A DNA stretch of 64,000 nt from Emticicia agri (GTDB lineage Bacteria > Bacteroidota > Bacteroidia > Cytophagales > Spirosomataceae): positions 1-64,000 of the forward strand of contig CAMAQF010000004.1 in the NCBI GenBank assembly GCA_945860265.1. The letters run 5' to 3'. A program made the position numbers and the translations under genes. Numbering within the stretch: position 1 is the first letter of the stretch; every line of letters starts with the position of its first letter. Positions 18,991-28,483 of the stretch are shown here, piece by piece. The notes below the pieces were generated by a model. That model was not told where the DNA came from and ran no database searches. It was given only the letters and a program-made list of their open reading frames with translations.

Positions 18991-21092
18991 CTTAAATGAT
19001 ATATTTCTACTATTTTTTTAACTTCTTCTAAACTTCTATTTGGTGGAGTAAGTGAACTCGGTATTGACATTTTTGAAAATTCTTTGAAATACAAAACACA
19101 AGCATCTCTCCACCAAATGGATTCTTTTTTTTGTGTTTTTAGCCTAGAATTTACACTTATAAATGTCTCTTTATCAATGAAAGGTTGTAATTTTAGCCAA
19201 TCTTTTTGAAGTTTTTCAACCTCAACAACGCCATTATAATACCTGAAACATAGTTCTTCCCATAGTGTATTTCCTGAACTGAGTTTTTTATTCCATGCAA
19301 TATGATGAAACCATAATAAATAATTCAAATCACATTTTTCTGCATTTCCCCATGTCTCATATATTTCTTTTGAATATAGTTTTACGGCATTGCTTAAATT
19401 TCCAGTTCTATCGAAGCCTAAACCGATTGAGTCTGCTCGGTGATAATAAATGGATGTCCAATCTGGTCGTGCGGCTTTCGTAAGCCAAGGTTCGGGGCCA
19501 TAATGATGACCTTCGCCCATCATGTGATGCAATCCAAGCGGATAGGTATAATTTATATATGTTGGCAATGATTTTTGCATAATTTCACTGATTTGAACTT
19601 TTGCTTTTGTATCATTTGTCAATGTCATTCCAATCCATTCATTGGCTATTTTTTCAGAACTAAGCGTATAATCCCAAGCTAAACGACCGAAAGCATACCA
19701 ATTAGCTTGATTAAATGGGTGTCCACACCAATTAGCATCCGAACCTGTGTTTGCCACTCCAGCGATTAATGAATTTTGGTTATTATATAAACTTCCATCA
19801 ATTACTTTTGCTACAGTTGAGCCTTTTCCTTTGGCATAAGTATCTGAATCAAGGCATTCTTTAAACATGGGTGCCAAGAATGTGAGGTGGGTAGATTGGC
19901 CCAAATATTCTTGGGTAATCTGAAACTCAATTCCTAATTTGGTATCAGGAAAACCACCAAACATTGGATGAAATGGTTCCCGTGGCATGAAGTCAATCGG
20001 CCCATTTTTTACTTGCACAATTACTTTTTCATCAAATTTTCCATCAAGTGGTTTGAATTGTTCGTATGCTTCTTTAAAACGGTCGCCCTTAGGGTCTGCA
20101 TTATACACAAATGCTCTCCAAATGACAATTCCAGAAAATGGCTTCATTGTTTCGGCGAGCATATTTGCTCCTTCGGCGTGTGTACGACCATAATCTTGAG
20201 GGCCAGGTTCGCCTTCCGAATTAGCTTTTACCAAATATCCACCGAAATCTGGAATATACTGATGAATTTCCTTCGTTTTTTCATTCCACCAATTTCTTAC
20301 TTCGCGGTCGAGAGGGTCAGATGTTTTTAGCCCTCCAAGTGTTCGTGGTGAACGAAAGTTTACTGATATAAAAACTTTGATCCCGTATGGACGAAGTACA
20401 TCGGCTACTGCTTTTATTTTTTCTAGATATTCGGCTGTTAGAAATCTTGAACTTGCATTTACATTATTGATTGAGGTAGCGTTGATACCCAAAGAAGCAT
20501 TGGCACGTGCATAAGCAATGTATCTTGGGTCGATTCTGAAAGGCAATTCGTTCCATTTCCAAATAGATGAACCTGCATAACCACGCTCGACATTTCCATT
20601 GGCGTTGTCCCAATGATTAAGCATTCTAATTTTAATTTTTGGACTGCTTACAATATTTTCATTCAACGATTGCCCAATCTGAATACGTCTTAAAAATTCA
20701 AAAGCCCCGTATAATACACCCGCTTCTGATTTTGAACTAATAATTAAATTTCCTTTTTCAAAAAATATCGCAAATCCATCAATGGCTAATTTGCTTGTAA
20801 GTGATTGATTATTAGATACTTCCAGAATAAATCCACCGGTTTGATTACTATTTGTAACAATTTGTGTTTTTGAACCTAAAAGACCAGCTAAACCTATTTG
20901 AAGCTCTTCGGCAGCTTTTTGTAAAATTGGATTTACAGTTTTTATTGAAATAAATTTTGTATATTTTAGATAAACCAGCTTCTGTTTTTGGTCTTTTATT
21001 AAGTCGTATTTCAGCCATAGCCTTGAACCATCGTCGGCCATTGAGAAAAACGAAATTAAAAAAAATATGACTGTAAAAATTCTTTTTTGCAT
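18987..21092 (-). CDS. GH67 alpha-glucuronidase
   Basis: RMLNHWDNANGNVERGYAGSSIWKW, GYLVKANSEGEPGPQDYGRTHAEGANMLA, EFQITQEYLGQSTHLTFLAPMFKE, HHMMGEGHHYGPEPW. Confidence 0.95.
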   Translation of the reverse strand: MQKRIFTVIFFLISFFSMADDGSRLWLKYDLIKDQKQKLVYLKYTKFISIKTVNPILQKAAEELQIGLAGLLGSKTQIVTNSNQTGGFILEVSNNQSLTSKLAIDGFAIFFEKGNLIISSKSEAGVLYGAFEFLRRIQIGQSLNENIVSSPKIKIRMLNHWDNANGNVERGYAGSSIWKWNELPFRIDPRYIAYARANASLGINATSINNVNASSRFLTAEYLEKIKAVADVLRPYGIKVFISVNFRSPRTLGGLKTSDPLDREVRNWWNEKTKEIHQYIPDFGGYLVKANSEGEPGPQDYGRTHAEGANMLAETMKPFSGIVIWRAFVYNADPKGDRFKEAYEQFKPLDGKFDEKVIVQVKNGPIDFMPREPFHPMFGGFPDTKLGIEFQITQEYLGQSTHLTFLAPMFKECLDSDTYAKGKGSTVAKVIDGSLYNNQNSLIAGVANTGSDANWCGHPFNQANWYAFGRLAWDYTLSSEKIANEWIGMTLTNDTKAKVQISEIMQKSLPTYINYTYPLGLHHMMGEGHHYGPEPWLTKAARPDWTSIYYHRADSIGLGFDRTGNLSNAVKLYSKEIYETWGNAEKCDLNYLLWFHHIAWNKKLSSGNTLWEELCFRYYNGVVEVEKLQKDWLKLQPFIDKETFISVNSRLKTQKKESIWWRDACVLYFKEFSKMSIPSSLTPPNRSLEEVKKIVEIYHLR

Positions 21093-21117
21093 TTAATTTT
21101 GTTTATTACTGGTTTTT

Positions 21118-21513
21118 TTATTTGCTTTTTGGCTCTAGTAAATCCCATTGATTTCCGTATAAATCAGCAAAAAACGCTACTGTGGCATATACTTCTTCTT
21201 TTGGCTCTCTTACGAATTTCACACCTTTTTCTACCATCAGGTGGTAGTCTCTCCAGAAATTATCAGTATAAAGAAACATAAAAACTCGACCTCCCGTTTG
21301 ATTACCTATTCGACTTTTTTGTTCTGTATTCGCTGCTTTTGCTAGTAAAATCGCTGTTTCAGTTGCTCCCTTAGGTTTTACCAATACCCAGCGTTTTTCT
21401 TCGCTGAGTTTAGTATCTTCTATTAATTCAAAACCTATTTTTTGTGTATAAAAATTAATTGCATCGTCGTAGTCCTCCACAACCAATGAAATATGTGCTA
21501 TATGTTGTTTCAT
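21118..21513 (-). CDS. VOC/glyoxalase-family protein
   Basis: HISLVVEDYDDAINFYTQKIGFEL...FADLYGNQWDLLEP. Confidence 0.85.
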   Translation of the reverse strand: MKQHIAHISLVVEDYDDAINFYTQKIGFELIEDTKLSEEKRWVLVKPKGATETAILLAKAANTEQKSRIGNQTGGRVFMFLYTDNFWRDYHLMVEKGVKFVREPKEEVYATVAFFADLYGNQWDLLEPKSK

Positions 21514-22739
21514 TCGCTTAAATTCCTTTCGATTGCCATTTGGAGGCCTCTTATTTCCGCCAATCCTTTAAGCCGTCCAATAGCAGAATAACCTGGATAG
21601 GTTTTACGTTTTGTAATTCCTTCTTGTAAATCATCGAGCATTTGGAGGCCGTGGTCTGGTCTAATAGGTATCTGATAATTTTCTTGACCAGCCGCTTTTC
21701 TACGGTTTTGTTCTTCAATGACCGCTTTTACGACTTCAAACATATCAACATCACCATCCAAATGAGCAGCTTCGTGGAAGTTCAACGAAGTGTCGCCCAC
21801 TGTATTTTCTTCTCTTTTGGTAGTGCGTAAATGCAAAAATTGAATCCGATTAGCAAATCGTTTTACCATTTTCACTAAATCGTTATCACTTCGTACACCC
21901 AAAGAGCCTGTACAAAAGGTGATACCATTGGCTGGCACATTACAGGCTTTCATGAGTTGTGCTAAATCATTTTCGGTACTAACAACTCTCGGTAAACCTA
22001 AAAGGGATTTTGGAGGGTCGTCAGGGTGAATACAAAGATTAATGCCTATTTCTAGAGCAAAAGGTGCTATTTGCTGAACGAAATAATACAAATTGGCTCT
22101 CAATTCAGCATCGCCAATATTGGCATAATTATCAAGTAAACCTTGAAAAGTATTTAAGTCAAAAGCCTCTTCTGAACCAGGCAAACCCAATAATGCTGTA
22201 TTTTTTAGTATTTCAATTGCTTCAGAAGTCATCTGTTCAAATTTTATCATGGCAGATTCTCTAACTTCTGGCTCATAATCTTTGTCAGCATTTGGGCGTT
22301 TGAGAATATATAAATCGAAAATAGCAAAGTCTTTCCAAACAAATTTAAGTGCCTTTGATCCATCTGGCATTTCATAATTAAGGTTTGTACGTGACCAATC
22401 AAGAACAGGCATGAAATTATAGCAAACAATCTTAATTCCGCATTTGGCTAAGTTTTGTAATGATTGTTTATAATTTTCAATAAAAATATCTCTTGATGGC
22501 AAACCTTTCTTAATGTCTTCATGAACAGGAAGGCTCTCGACGACTAACCATTTTAATTCAGAATAATGGTTGTTGTCTTTTTCAATGATATTTATTCTCT
22601 CTTTGATTGCCTCAATTGACCAAATCTCACCAACTGGAATTTGATGCAAAGCGGATACAATTCCTGTACAACCCGCTTGTCGAATATCCATGAGTGAAAC
22701 TGGGTCGTTTGGCCCAAACCAACGCATTGTATGTTGCAT
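21510..22739 (-). CDS. uxuA: Mannonate dehydratase
   Basis: MRWFGPNDPVSLMDIRQAGCTGIVSALHQIPVGEIW, CIHPDDPPKSLLGLPRVVST, IPIRPDHGLQMLDD; overlaps VOC gene by 4 bp. Confidence 0.95.
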   Translation of the reverse strand: MQHTMRWFGPNDPVSLMDIRQAGCTGIVSALHQIPVGEIWSIEAIKERINIIEKDNNHYSELKWLVVESLPVHEDIKKGLPSRDIFIENYKQSLQNLAKCGIKIVCYNFMPVLDWSRTNLNYEMPDGSKALKFVWKDFAIFDLYILKRPNADKDYEPEVRESAMIKFEQMTSEAIEILKNTALLGLPGSEEAFDLNTFQGLLDNYANIGDAELRANLYYFVQQIAPFALEIGINLCIHPDDPPKSLLGLPRVVSTENDLAQLMKACNVPANGITFCTGSLGVRSDNDLVKMVKRFANRIQFLHLRTTKREENTVGDTSLNFHEAAHLDGDVDMFEVVKAVIEEQNRRKAAGQENYQIPIRPDHGLQMLDDLQEGITKRKTYPGYSAIGRLKGLAEIRGLQMAIERNLSE

Positions 22740-22844
22740 TTAGAAATACGACGGGGTCTCCCGTTCGATTTTGAATTACGATTTAAGAATTACACGCTCA
22801 TAGTTTTTCTTCCATATTCGTCATTCGTAAATCATCATTCGTCA

Positions 22845-24008
22845 TTATTTTATTAAACTTATTTTTTGAGCATTTTTCTGTGCTTTTAAAGCTAATTCCG
22901 TTGCCAAAAAACAATGTTCTTGGGTCATAGCAGTTTCAGTACGATTCAAAATATCATCAACTAACTGTAGGCCGTAAGGAAGAACTTGAGCCGAACAGTC
23001 GAAATATTTTGTTTCTTTATTATCTGTTAAGAATAAATGACTGCCACCTTCACGACCACCAATGTCTATGTTTTTTCTGATTTCGATGAAACCCTCAGTT
23101 CCAAGTATTGTCAAGCGTCCATCTCCCCATGTTTTTAGGCCATCTGGTGTAAACCAATCGACTCTAATATAGCCCATTCCTCCATTTCCTCTGAGCATGG
23201 CATCTCCAAAATCTTCAAATTTTGGAAATTCTGGGTGATGAACATTCCCGATTTGAGAAGCTACAACTTCAGCCTTAGTTGAGTTTGTGAAATGTAAATA
23301 TTGGTCGAACTGGTGAGAAGCGATATCTGTTATGATTCCACCAAATAAATCTTTATCAAAAAACCACGCTGGGCGACTTTTTGTGCTCATTCTATGTGGC
23401 CCAAGCCCAATCGTTTGAATAACATTACCAATTGCTCCTGCTTTTACAAGTTCTCCAGCTTTTATAGTTGCTTTATTCTCAAAACGTTCGCTGTACATTA
23501 TTGAATAGATTCGACCAGTAGCTTTTTGTACCTTACGAACTTCAGCCAATTGCTCAAGTGTAGTTATGCCTGGTTTATCAGACATGAAGTCTTTTCCCGA
23601 TTGCATAACTCTGATACCCAGTGGAGCTCTTTCTGAGGCGATTGCCGAACTCAAAACCAATTGAATAGATTTATCATCTAAGATTTCTTTTTCATCTTTG
23701 GCTAATTTGGTATTAGGATAACGTTTGGAAAAATCAGCAATCAAATTAGCCTCTTTTGCAAAAAAAGCAACTAACTGACCACCTCCTTTTTTTACGGCCT
23801 CAACTTGACTATAAATATGGCCATGATTCATACCAATAACGGCAAATTTGATACGCGGAGTATCATAAACCTTTTCGGTAATACCTTTTACAATTTCAAT
23901 GTTATAATGTTCAAAACTATTATTTTGAAATAATGGAAAAGTCATTAATCCTGCTGCTGTTGACGAGCTTTTCTTTAAAAAACTACGTCTATCATTACTT
24001 TTATTCAT
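22845..24008 (-). CDS. Gfo/Idh/MocA family oxidoreductase with signal sequence
   Basis: DRRSFLKKSSSTAAGLMTF signal; FAVIGMNHGHIYSQVEAVKKGG; MQSGKDFMSDKPG. Confidence 0.85.
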   Translation of the reverse strand: MNKSNDRRSFLKKSSSTAAGLMTFPLFQNNSFEHYNIEIVKGITEKVYDTPRIKFAVIGMNHGHIYSQVEAVKKGGGQLVAFFAKEANLIADFSKRYPNTKLAKDEKEILDDKSIQLVLSSAIASERAPLGIRVMQSGKDFMSDKPGITTLEQLAEVRKVQKATGRIYSIMYSERFENKATIKAGELVKAGAIGNVIQTIGLGPHRMSTKSRPAWFFDKDLFGGIITDIASHQFDQYLHFTNSTKAEVVASQIGNVHHPEFPKFEDFGDAMLRGNGGMGYIRVDWFTPDGLKTWGDGRLTILGTEGFIEIRKNIDIGGREGGSHLFLTDNKETKYFDCSAQVLPYGLQLVDDILNRTETAMTQEHCFLATELALKAQKNAQKISLIK

Positions 24009-24100
24009 TTTTTTAAATTTTAATGAAACAGATTTTTATACTAATAATTTGAATTTATAAGGATTTAGGAGTTTAAGACTACCTAAACCCTACATTATTT

Positions 24101-25480
24101 TCACATTTTGATATAATTAGTACCGTAAGGCTTTCTTTGTGTACGAGACAACATTGCGTTAGCTTCACTATCGTTTACAAACTTCTCAGTTGTTGGATTC
24201 CAAGTAAGTTTTCTTGGAAGTTTCATTGCAATATGGCTAATCAAACAGACAGTACAAGCCCTGTGACCTATTTCAACTGGTGAAATTGGTTCTATTCGGC
24301 TTTGGATACAATCTAGCCAGTTACCATGTTGTTCGTCACTTTTATATAAATGAATTTCTTTTTCGCCAATAACAGATTCTAATATTTTTGGGTTGCTGGC
24401 ATCAAGTGCTTTGCTGCTTTTAGCTTTTGTAGTTGGGTCGCTTGCAGAAGCAACATAATCGCCACGAGAAACAAAAATCCAACCTTCAGTTCCCTCATAT
24501 CTGATACCATTAGGAAAACCACCACTTGTATACATCGTTACACCATTGGCATAATCAGCTTTTACCATAAAATCTCCATGTACATTCCAAAGACCTGATT
24601 TTGGAAATTCAGCAACTGCTTGCACTGAAGTTGGACCGGTGTATTCGGTATCCATACCCCAAGCCGCTGAATCAAAATGGTGCTGTCCCCAACCAGTAAT
24701 CATACCTGCTCCAAATTGCTCAAGTCGTAACCAACCTGGGCGACCATATCCAACTTGTGGATGCACGCCTGTTTCTGTATATGGAACTTCAGGTGTTGAC
24801 CCCAGCCACATATCATAATTGAATCCCTTAGGAACTGGCATAGCCGGTGCTGCTGGGCCAGATGGATCACCTGGTAAGCCAACTTTTACTGTATGTAATT
24901 TACCTATTCGTCCGTTACGTACCAATTCTGCTGCAATTCTAAATTGTGGCGATGAACGTTGTTGGGTTCCAACTTGAAGTATTTTGCCCGTTTTTTTGAT
25001 AATATCGCTCAATAAACGTCCTTCGGAAACTGTCAACGAAGTAGGTTTTTGTAAATAAATATCCTTTCCTGCCAAGGCTGCTTCAATGGCTGGTTGAGCG
25101 TGCCAAAAATCTGGTGTACTGATAATTACGGCATCAATATCTTTGTTTAACAGCATTTCACGATAATCATCGTACATTTTTACATCTACATATTTATCTT
25201 GACCTGTTTTTTTCTTGTAATAATTTTCAATTAGCAATTTTCCGTCTTTCAGACGATTGCTATCTAAATCACAAACTGACATTAGACGAGCAATATCGTG
25301 TTGCATTGTACCAACCATATCGTGCTCACGGCCAATACGTCCGCAGCCAATTTGTCCAATATTGATTTTATTACTTGGAGCATTTTTACCAAAAACCGTT
25401 GAAGGTACGATTGTTGGAATGCCAAACGCTGCAGCAGCTACACCTGTAATAGTTTGACCAATAAATTTTCTACGTTCCAT
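24101..25480 (-). CDS. Gfo/Idh/MocA family oxidoreductase with Tat-like signal
   Basis: MERRKFIGQTITGVAAAAFG; IGQIGCGRIGREHD; DAVIISTPDFWHAQPAIEAALAGKDIYLQKPTS. Confidence 0.9.
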   Translation of the reverse strand: MERRKFIGQTITGVAAAAFGIPTIVPSTVFGKNAPSNKINIGQIGCGRIGREHDMVGTMQHDIARLMSVCDLDSNRLKDGKLLIENYYKKKTGQDKYVDVKMYDDYREMLLNKDIDAVIISTPDFWHAQPAIEAALAGKDIYLQKPTSLTVSEGRLLSDIIKKTGKILQVGTQQRSSPQFRIAAELVRNGRIGKLHTVKVGLPGDPSGPAAPAMPVPKGFNYDMWLGSTPEVPYTETGVHPQVGYGRPGWLRLEQFGAGMITGWGQHHFDSAAWGMDTEYTGPTSVQAVAEFPKSGLWNVHGDFMVKADYANGVTMYTSGGFPNGIRYEGTEGWIFVSRGDYVASASDPTTKAKSSKALDASNPKILESVIGEKEIHLYKSDEQHGNWLDCIQSRIEPISPVEIGHRACTVCLISHIAMKLPRKLTWNPTTEKFVNDSEANAMLSRTQRKPYGTNYIKM

Positions 25481-25600
25481 TTATTTAATTTTTAAGGTTG
25501 AGAGTTTAATGATTTGAACATTTGTCGATTTGTAAATTTGGTGGTTAGAAAAATAATTAGGGTTGGTTAATAAACAAATTACCAAACTTTAAAATCTTTT

Positions 25601-26491
25601 TTACTCCGATTTGTATTTTTCAAATTGTTCGGCTATTTTGGCATTTGAGGTATCGCCTGAATGAACCAATACTCTATACTTTAATTTTACAGTTTGTCCT
25701 TTTTTTAATACAGTTTCCTTATCATTTTGTGGCCAATACATTGGTGTAGGCGAGAAAAAGCCATAATCACGCGTAAACCAAGGTGCAGGATACCATTCGT
25801 TTGATGGGTGTTGCATAATAGCCATTCCTTCTTGTTTATCTCCACGTTTGCCATAAAAATCAATCCAAGCAGCTTTTTTTCCAAATGTTTCTTTTTCTCC
25901 TTTTTCACCATTTGAATTAATCATTGTGCCACCGTTTATTACTGCCAAATCAGCGTCCATTCTTCCACTAAAAAGTGAGTGATTGGTTTTTTCAATAATT
26001 ACGTCCATTAGCATTTCGAGTGTTACATCGAAATCTATTTGGTATATGTCGTTTGAAGGTGCCGTAATTGTAATTTTACGAGTATCTTTGATCGGAGCAC
26101 TGGCATTTGGTCTTCGCCAAATACATTCATTTTCAATAATTACCTTGTCGTTTCCAGACTCTATTATATCAGCCCTTATCGATATAATTTGACCCCTTTC
26201 GAGTCCTTCTTGCCAATAATTGCCCCCATTTACCCTATCACATCCGAAAAACAATGAACTGTGGTGCGGATAATTTGCATTTCGCATTGATGTTACGCTG
26301 GCATTCGATGGGCCATTGACTGGAAAGAAAAATGGATATTTTTCGTCTTCTGATAAAATATAGCTCGTAAATAAATTTTTATTGATTATAATATCAATTT
26401 TCGAATTAAATTTTTGTGCTATAATTTTAGTTTGAGCAAATGTATTTGACAAACTAATAATTACTAATAATATTGAAATATTTTTTTTCAT
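25601..26491 (-). CDS. DUF6807 / PmoA-like family protein
   Basis: YPFFFPVNGPSNASVTSMRNANYPHHSSLFFGCDRVNGGNYW...; MQHPSNEWYPAPWFTRDYGFFSPTPMYWP. Confidence 0.75.
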   Translation of the reverse strand: MKKNISILLVIISLSNTFAQTKIIAQKFNSKIDIIINKNLFTSYILSEDEKYPFFFPVNGPSNASVTSMRNANYPHHSSLFFGCDRVNGGNYWQEGLERGQIISIRADIIESGNDKVIIENECIWRRPNASAPIKDTRKITITAPSNDIYQIDFDVTLEMLMDVIIEKTNHSLFSGRMDADLAVINGGTMINSNGEKGEKETFGKKAAWIDFYGKRGDKQEGMAIMQHPSNEWYPAPWFTRDYGFFSPTPMYWPQNDKETVLKKGQTVKLKYRVLVHSGDTSNAKIAEQFEKYKSE

Positions 26492-26567
26492 ATCATGTTA
26501 TTTTTGAATAAATAGATGCTTTGTAAATACAAGGATTGTGTTGTATTTATATTTATTAAAATGATTT

Positions 26568-27908
26568 TTATTTTTTCTTAGCCAATTCTAATGACTTTGT
26601 AGTTGTATAATATTTAACTAACATATTTGGCACCTCCCACTCAGGCATTTTATTTTTAGATTTATAATCCAAGAATCTTTCCATTACCTCTCCAAAATGT
26701 GCTTCATGCCCTGTGCGATATGTGTCTGGAATTTCGACCAACCATTCATTTCCGTGTTTTTTTAAATTGACTCCTGCATATTTGCTTTTTATTGCTTCAA
26801 ATGCTTGTAGAAGTTCATTTTCGTTTAAATTAGTTGATTTTATATAAAGTTGAGGAATAAACTTTTCTTCTTTTCCTTGTCTAATTTCTAAATTTGCTTT
26901 CGTTCCCCTGATTACCGAATAATGTGTATCTCCTCCTTCAGTTGCACTATAATTCCACAAGGCACGAAGTTTTGTATGTACCCCTCGCAAGCTGTAATTA
27001 ATTTCACCGTTGGCATATACATTTATTGTCGAATCATTTTTCAAATCTTTTTTCAAAAAGTCTGGAAAAGTTTTTGCTCCCGTAATCAAAGAAAATTGAC
27101 TCAATGTCATTGGCGTTGGCCAACGAGTAGCAGAATTGAATTTGATATCATTATTAGATAGTATTACATTCGGAAAAATTGTCCATTGAGCTAAATCGAC
27201 TAAATGTACCATTACATCAGCAATTCCTTCGCCTTGTTGATTTACATCCATAAACCATGTTGGTCTTTTTAGCGGGCTTCCAGAAACATATTTATAAAAA
27301 AAATGAACGCTTTCTGTAAAAATAGCTGGATTTTCTGCTGTTCCTTTCTCAAGTTGCCCAAAAATAGCTGGTATTTGTATTAGTTCTTTTTGTATAATAG
27401 TTGTGATTTCAGACCTTTCTGTCATGATATCGTAAAGCAATACATTGTTTTTCTTGGCAACTTCAAATGCTTTTTGAAGCTGTGTATAGCCTTTACTATC
27501 AATACACATAGGCTTATCTCCTAAAATATTGATTCCAGCTTGAGCTGCTTTTAAAATGTATTCAGTTTTCTTTTGATTGTTTCCTGCAATAACCAACAAA
27601 TTGCCTTTTTTCTCGGAAATCATTTTTTCAAAATAGTCATTTCCCTCATAAACATTTTCTTTCCATTTTGTTGGGTTCTTCGCACGCGAATTGTAGCTTT
27701 CAATTCTTTTTAAATGGTCTTGCAAATCCTGTCCAGCGGGAGCATATACATTAACGACCGATGAAACATTATTATATGTTTTATTCTGAACCAAAGCCGC
27801 ATGAAAATGACCTGGATCAAGCGTAATAAACTGAATTGGTTCATTTTGAGCAAACATTTGATGAACTCCGAGAAGCATTAAGGTTGAAAGAGTGATTTTT
27901 TTTAACAT
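26568..27908 (-). CDS. Oxidoreductase with Gfo/Idh-like N-terminal and putative oxidoreductase C-terminal domain
   Basis: FITLDPGHFHAALVQNKTYNNVSSVVNVYAPAGQDLQDHLKRIESYNSR; AGINILGDKPMCID. Confidence 0.8.
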   Translation of the reverse strand: MLKKITLSTLMLLGVHQMFAQNEPIQFITLDPGHFHAALVQNKTYNNVSSVVNVYAPAGQDLQDHLKRIESYNSRAKNPTKWKENVYEGNDYFEKMISEKKGNLLVIAGNNQKKTEYILKAAQAGINILGDKPMCIDSKGYTQLQKAFEVAKKNNVLLYDIMTERSEITTIIQKELIQIPAIFGQLEKGTAENPAIFTESVHFFYKYVSGSPLKRPTWFMDVNQQGEGIADVMVHLVDLAQWTIFPNVILSNNDIKFNSATRWPTPMTLSQFSLITGAKTFPDFLKKDLKNDSTINVYANGEINYSLRGVHTKLRALWNYSATEGGDTHYSVIRGTKANLEIRQGKEEKFIPQLYIKSTNLNENELLQAFEAIKSKYAGVNLKKHGNEWLVEIPDTYRTGHEAHFGEVMERFLDYKSKNKMPEWEVPNMLVKYYTTTKSLELAKKK

Positions 27909-28320
27909 GTTTTATTAATTTTTGAAAAACAATTTCTGAAAATAATTTTATACTTTATTGAATAATTTTGATTAAGGTAAAATTTGTACCATTAATCAGT
28001 AATTTTTCATCGGTTAATTTTTAACTACAATCTTCGGCTCAAAAAAGTTAAATAGTAGTTGTCATTTGCAATAAATATAAATGACATTCTAAACTACATT
28101 ATCTCTCTTGCACGTAATTTATTGAAAATGAATTAAAGTGAAGGGGTTGCCGTTTTTTCAATCTTTGAAAAGTACAATTTGACTTGTATTTGATAAACCA
28201 ACTCATTTTTACGCATTGTTTACAACTATTTCCTTTAATTCGTTTTTTGTATAATATTATCCTTAAATTTAGGATTAAAAAAAGAATATTCTTCCTATTT
28301 TTAAGTTTGTATAGCTGTAA

Positions 28321-28356
28321 ACTATCGGTTACGTTTTCGGAAACGTTTGCGATAGT
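28321..28356. promoter_or_regulatory. 36-bp operator-like palindrome upstream of lacI-family gene
   Basis: ACTATCG-GTT-ACGTTT-TCGG-AAACGT-TTG-CGATAGT: nested inverted repeats (7 bp outer, 6 bp inner) with exact symmetry, 127 bp upstream of the ATG. Confidence 0.6.
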
Positions 28357-28483
28357 CAATTTAGTGATACATTTTTCAAAATATAAAATCTGTAAATTTA
28401 TTCTTTGAGTGTTTAGAAAAATAAAAATACATGCGTTTAATTAGGAATAATAATTGGGTTTTATTAGAAAAATATAAATTATT

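Noticed and set aside
28099-28408. ORFs 28099..28359(-) and 28184..28408(+) in the lacI divergent region
   Set aside because: Lysine/phenylalanine-rich translations typical of AT-rich intergenic DNA, mutually overlapping, and they cover the operator palindrome.
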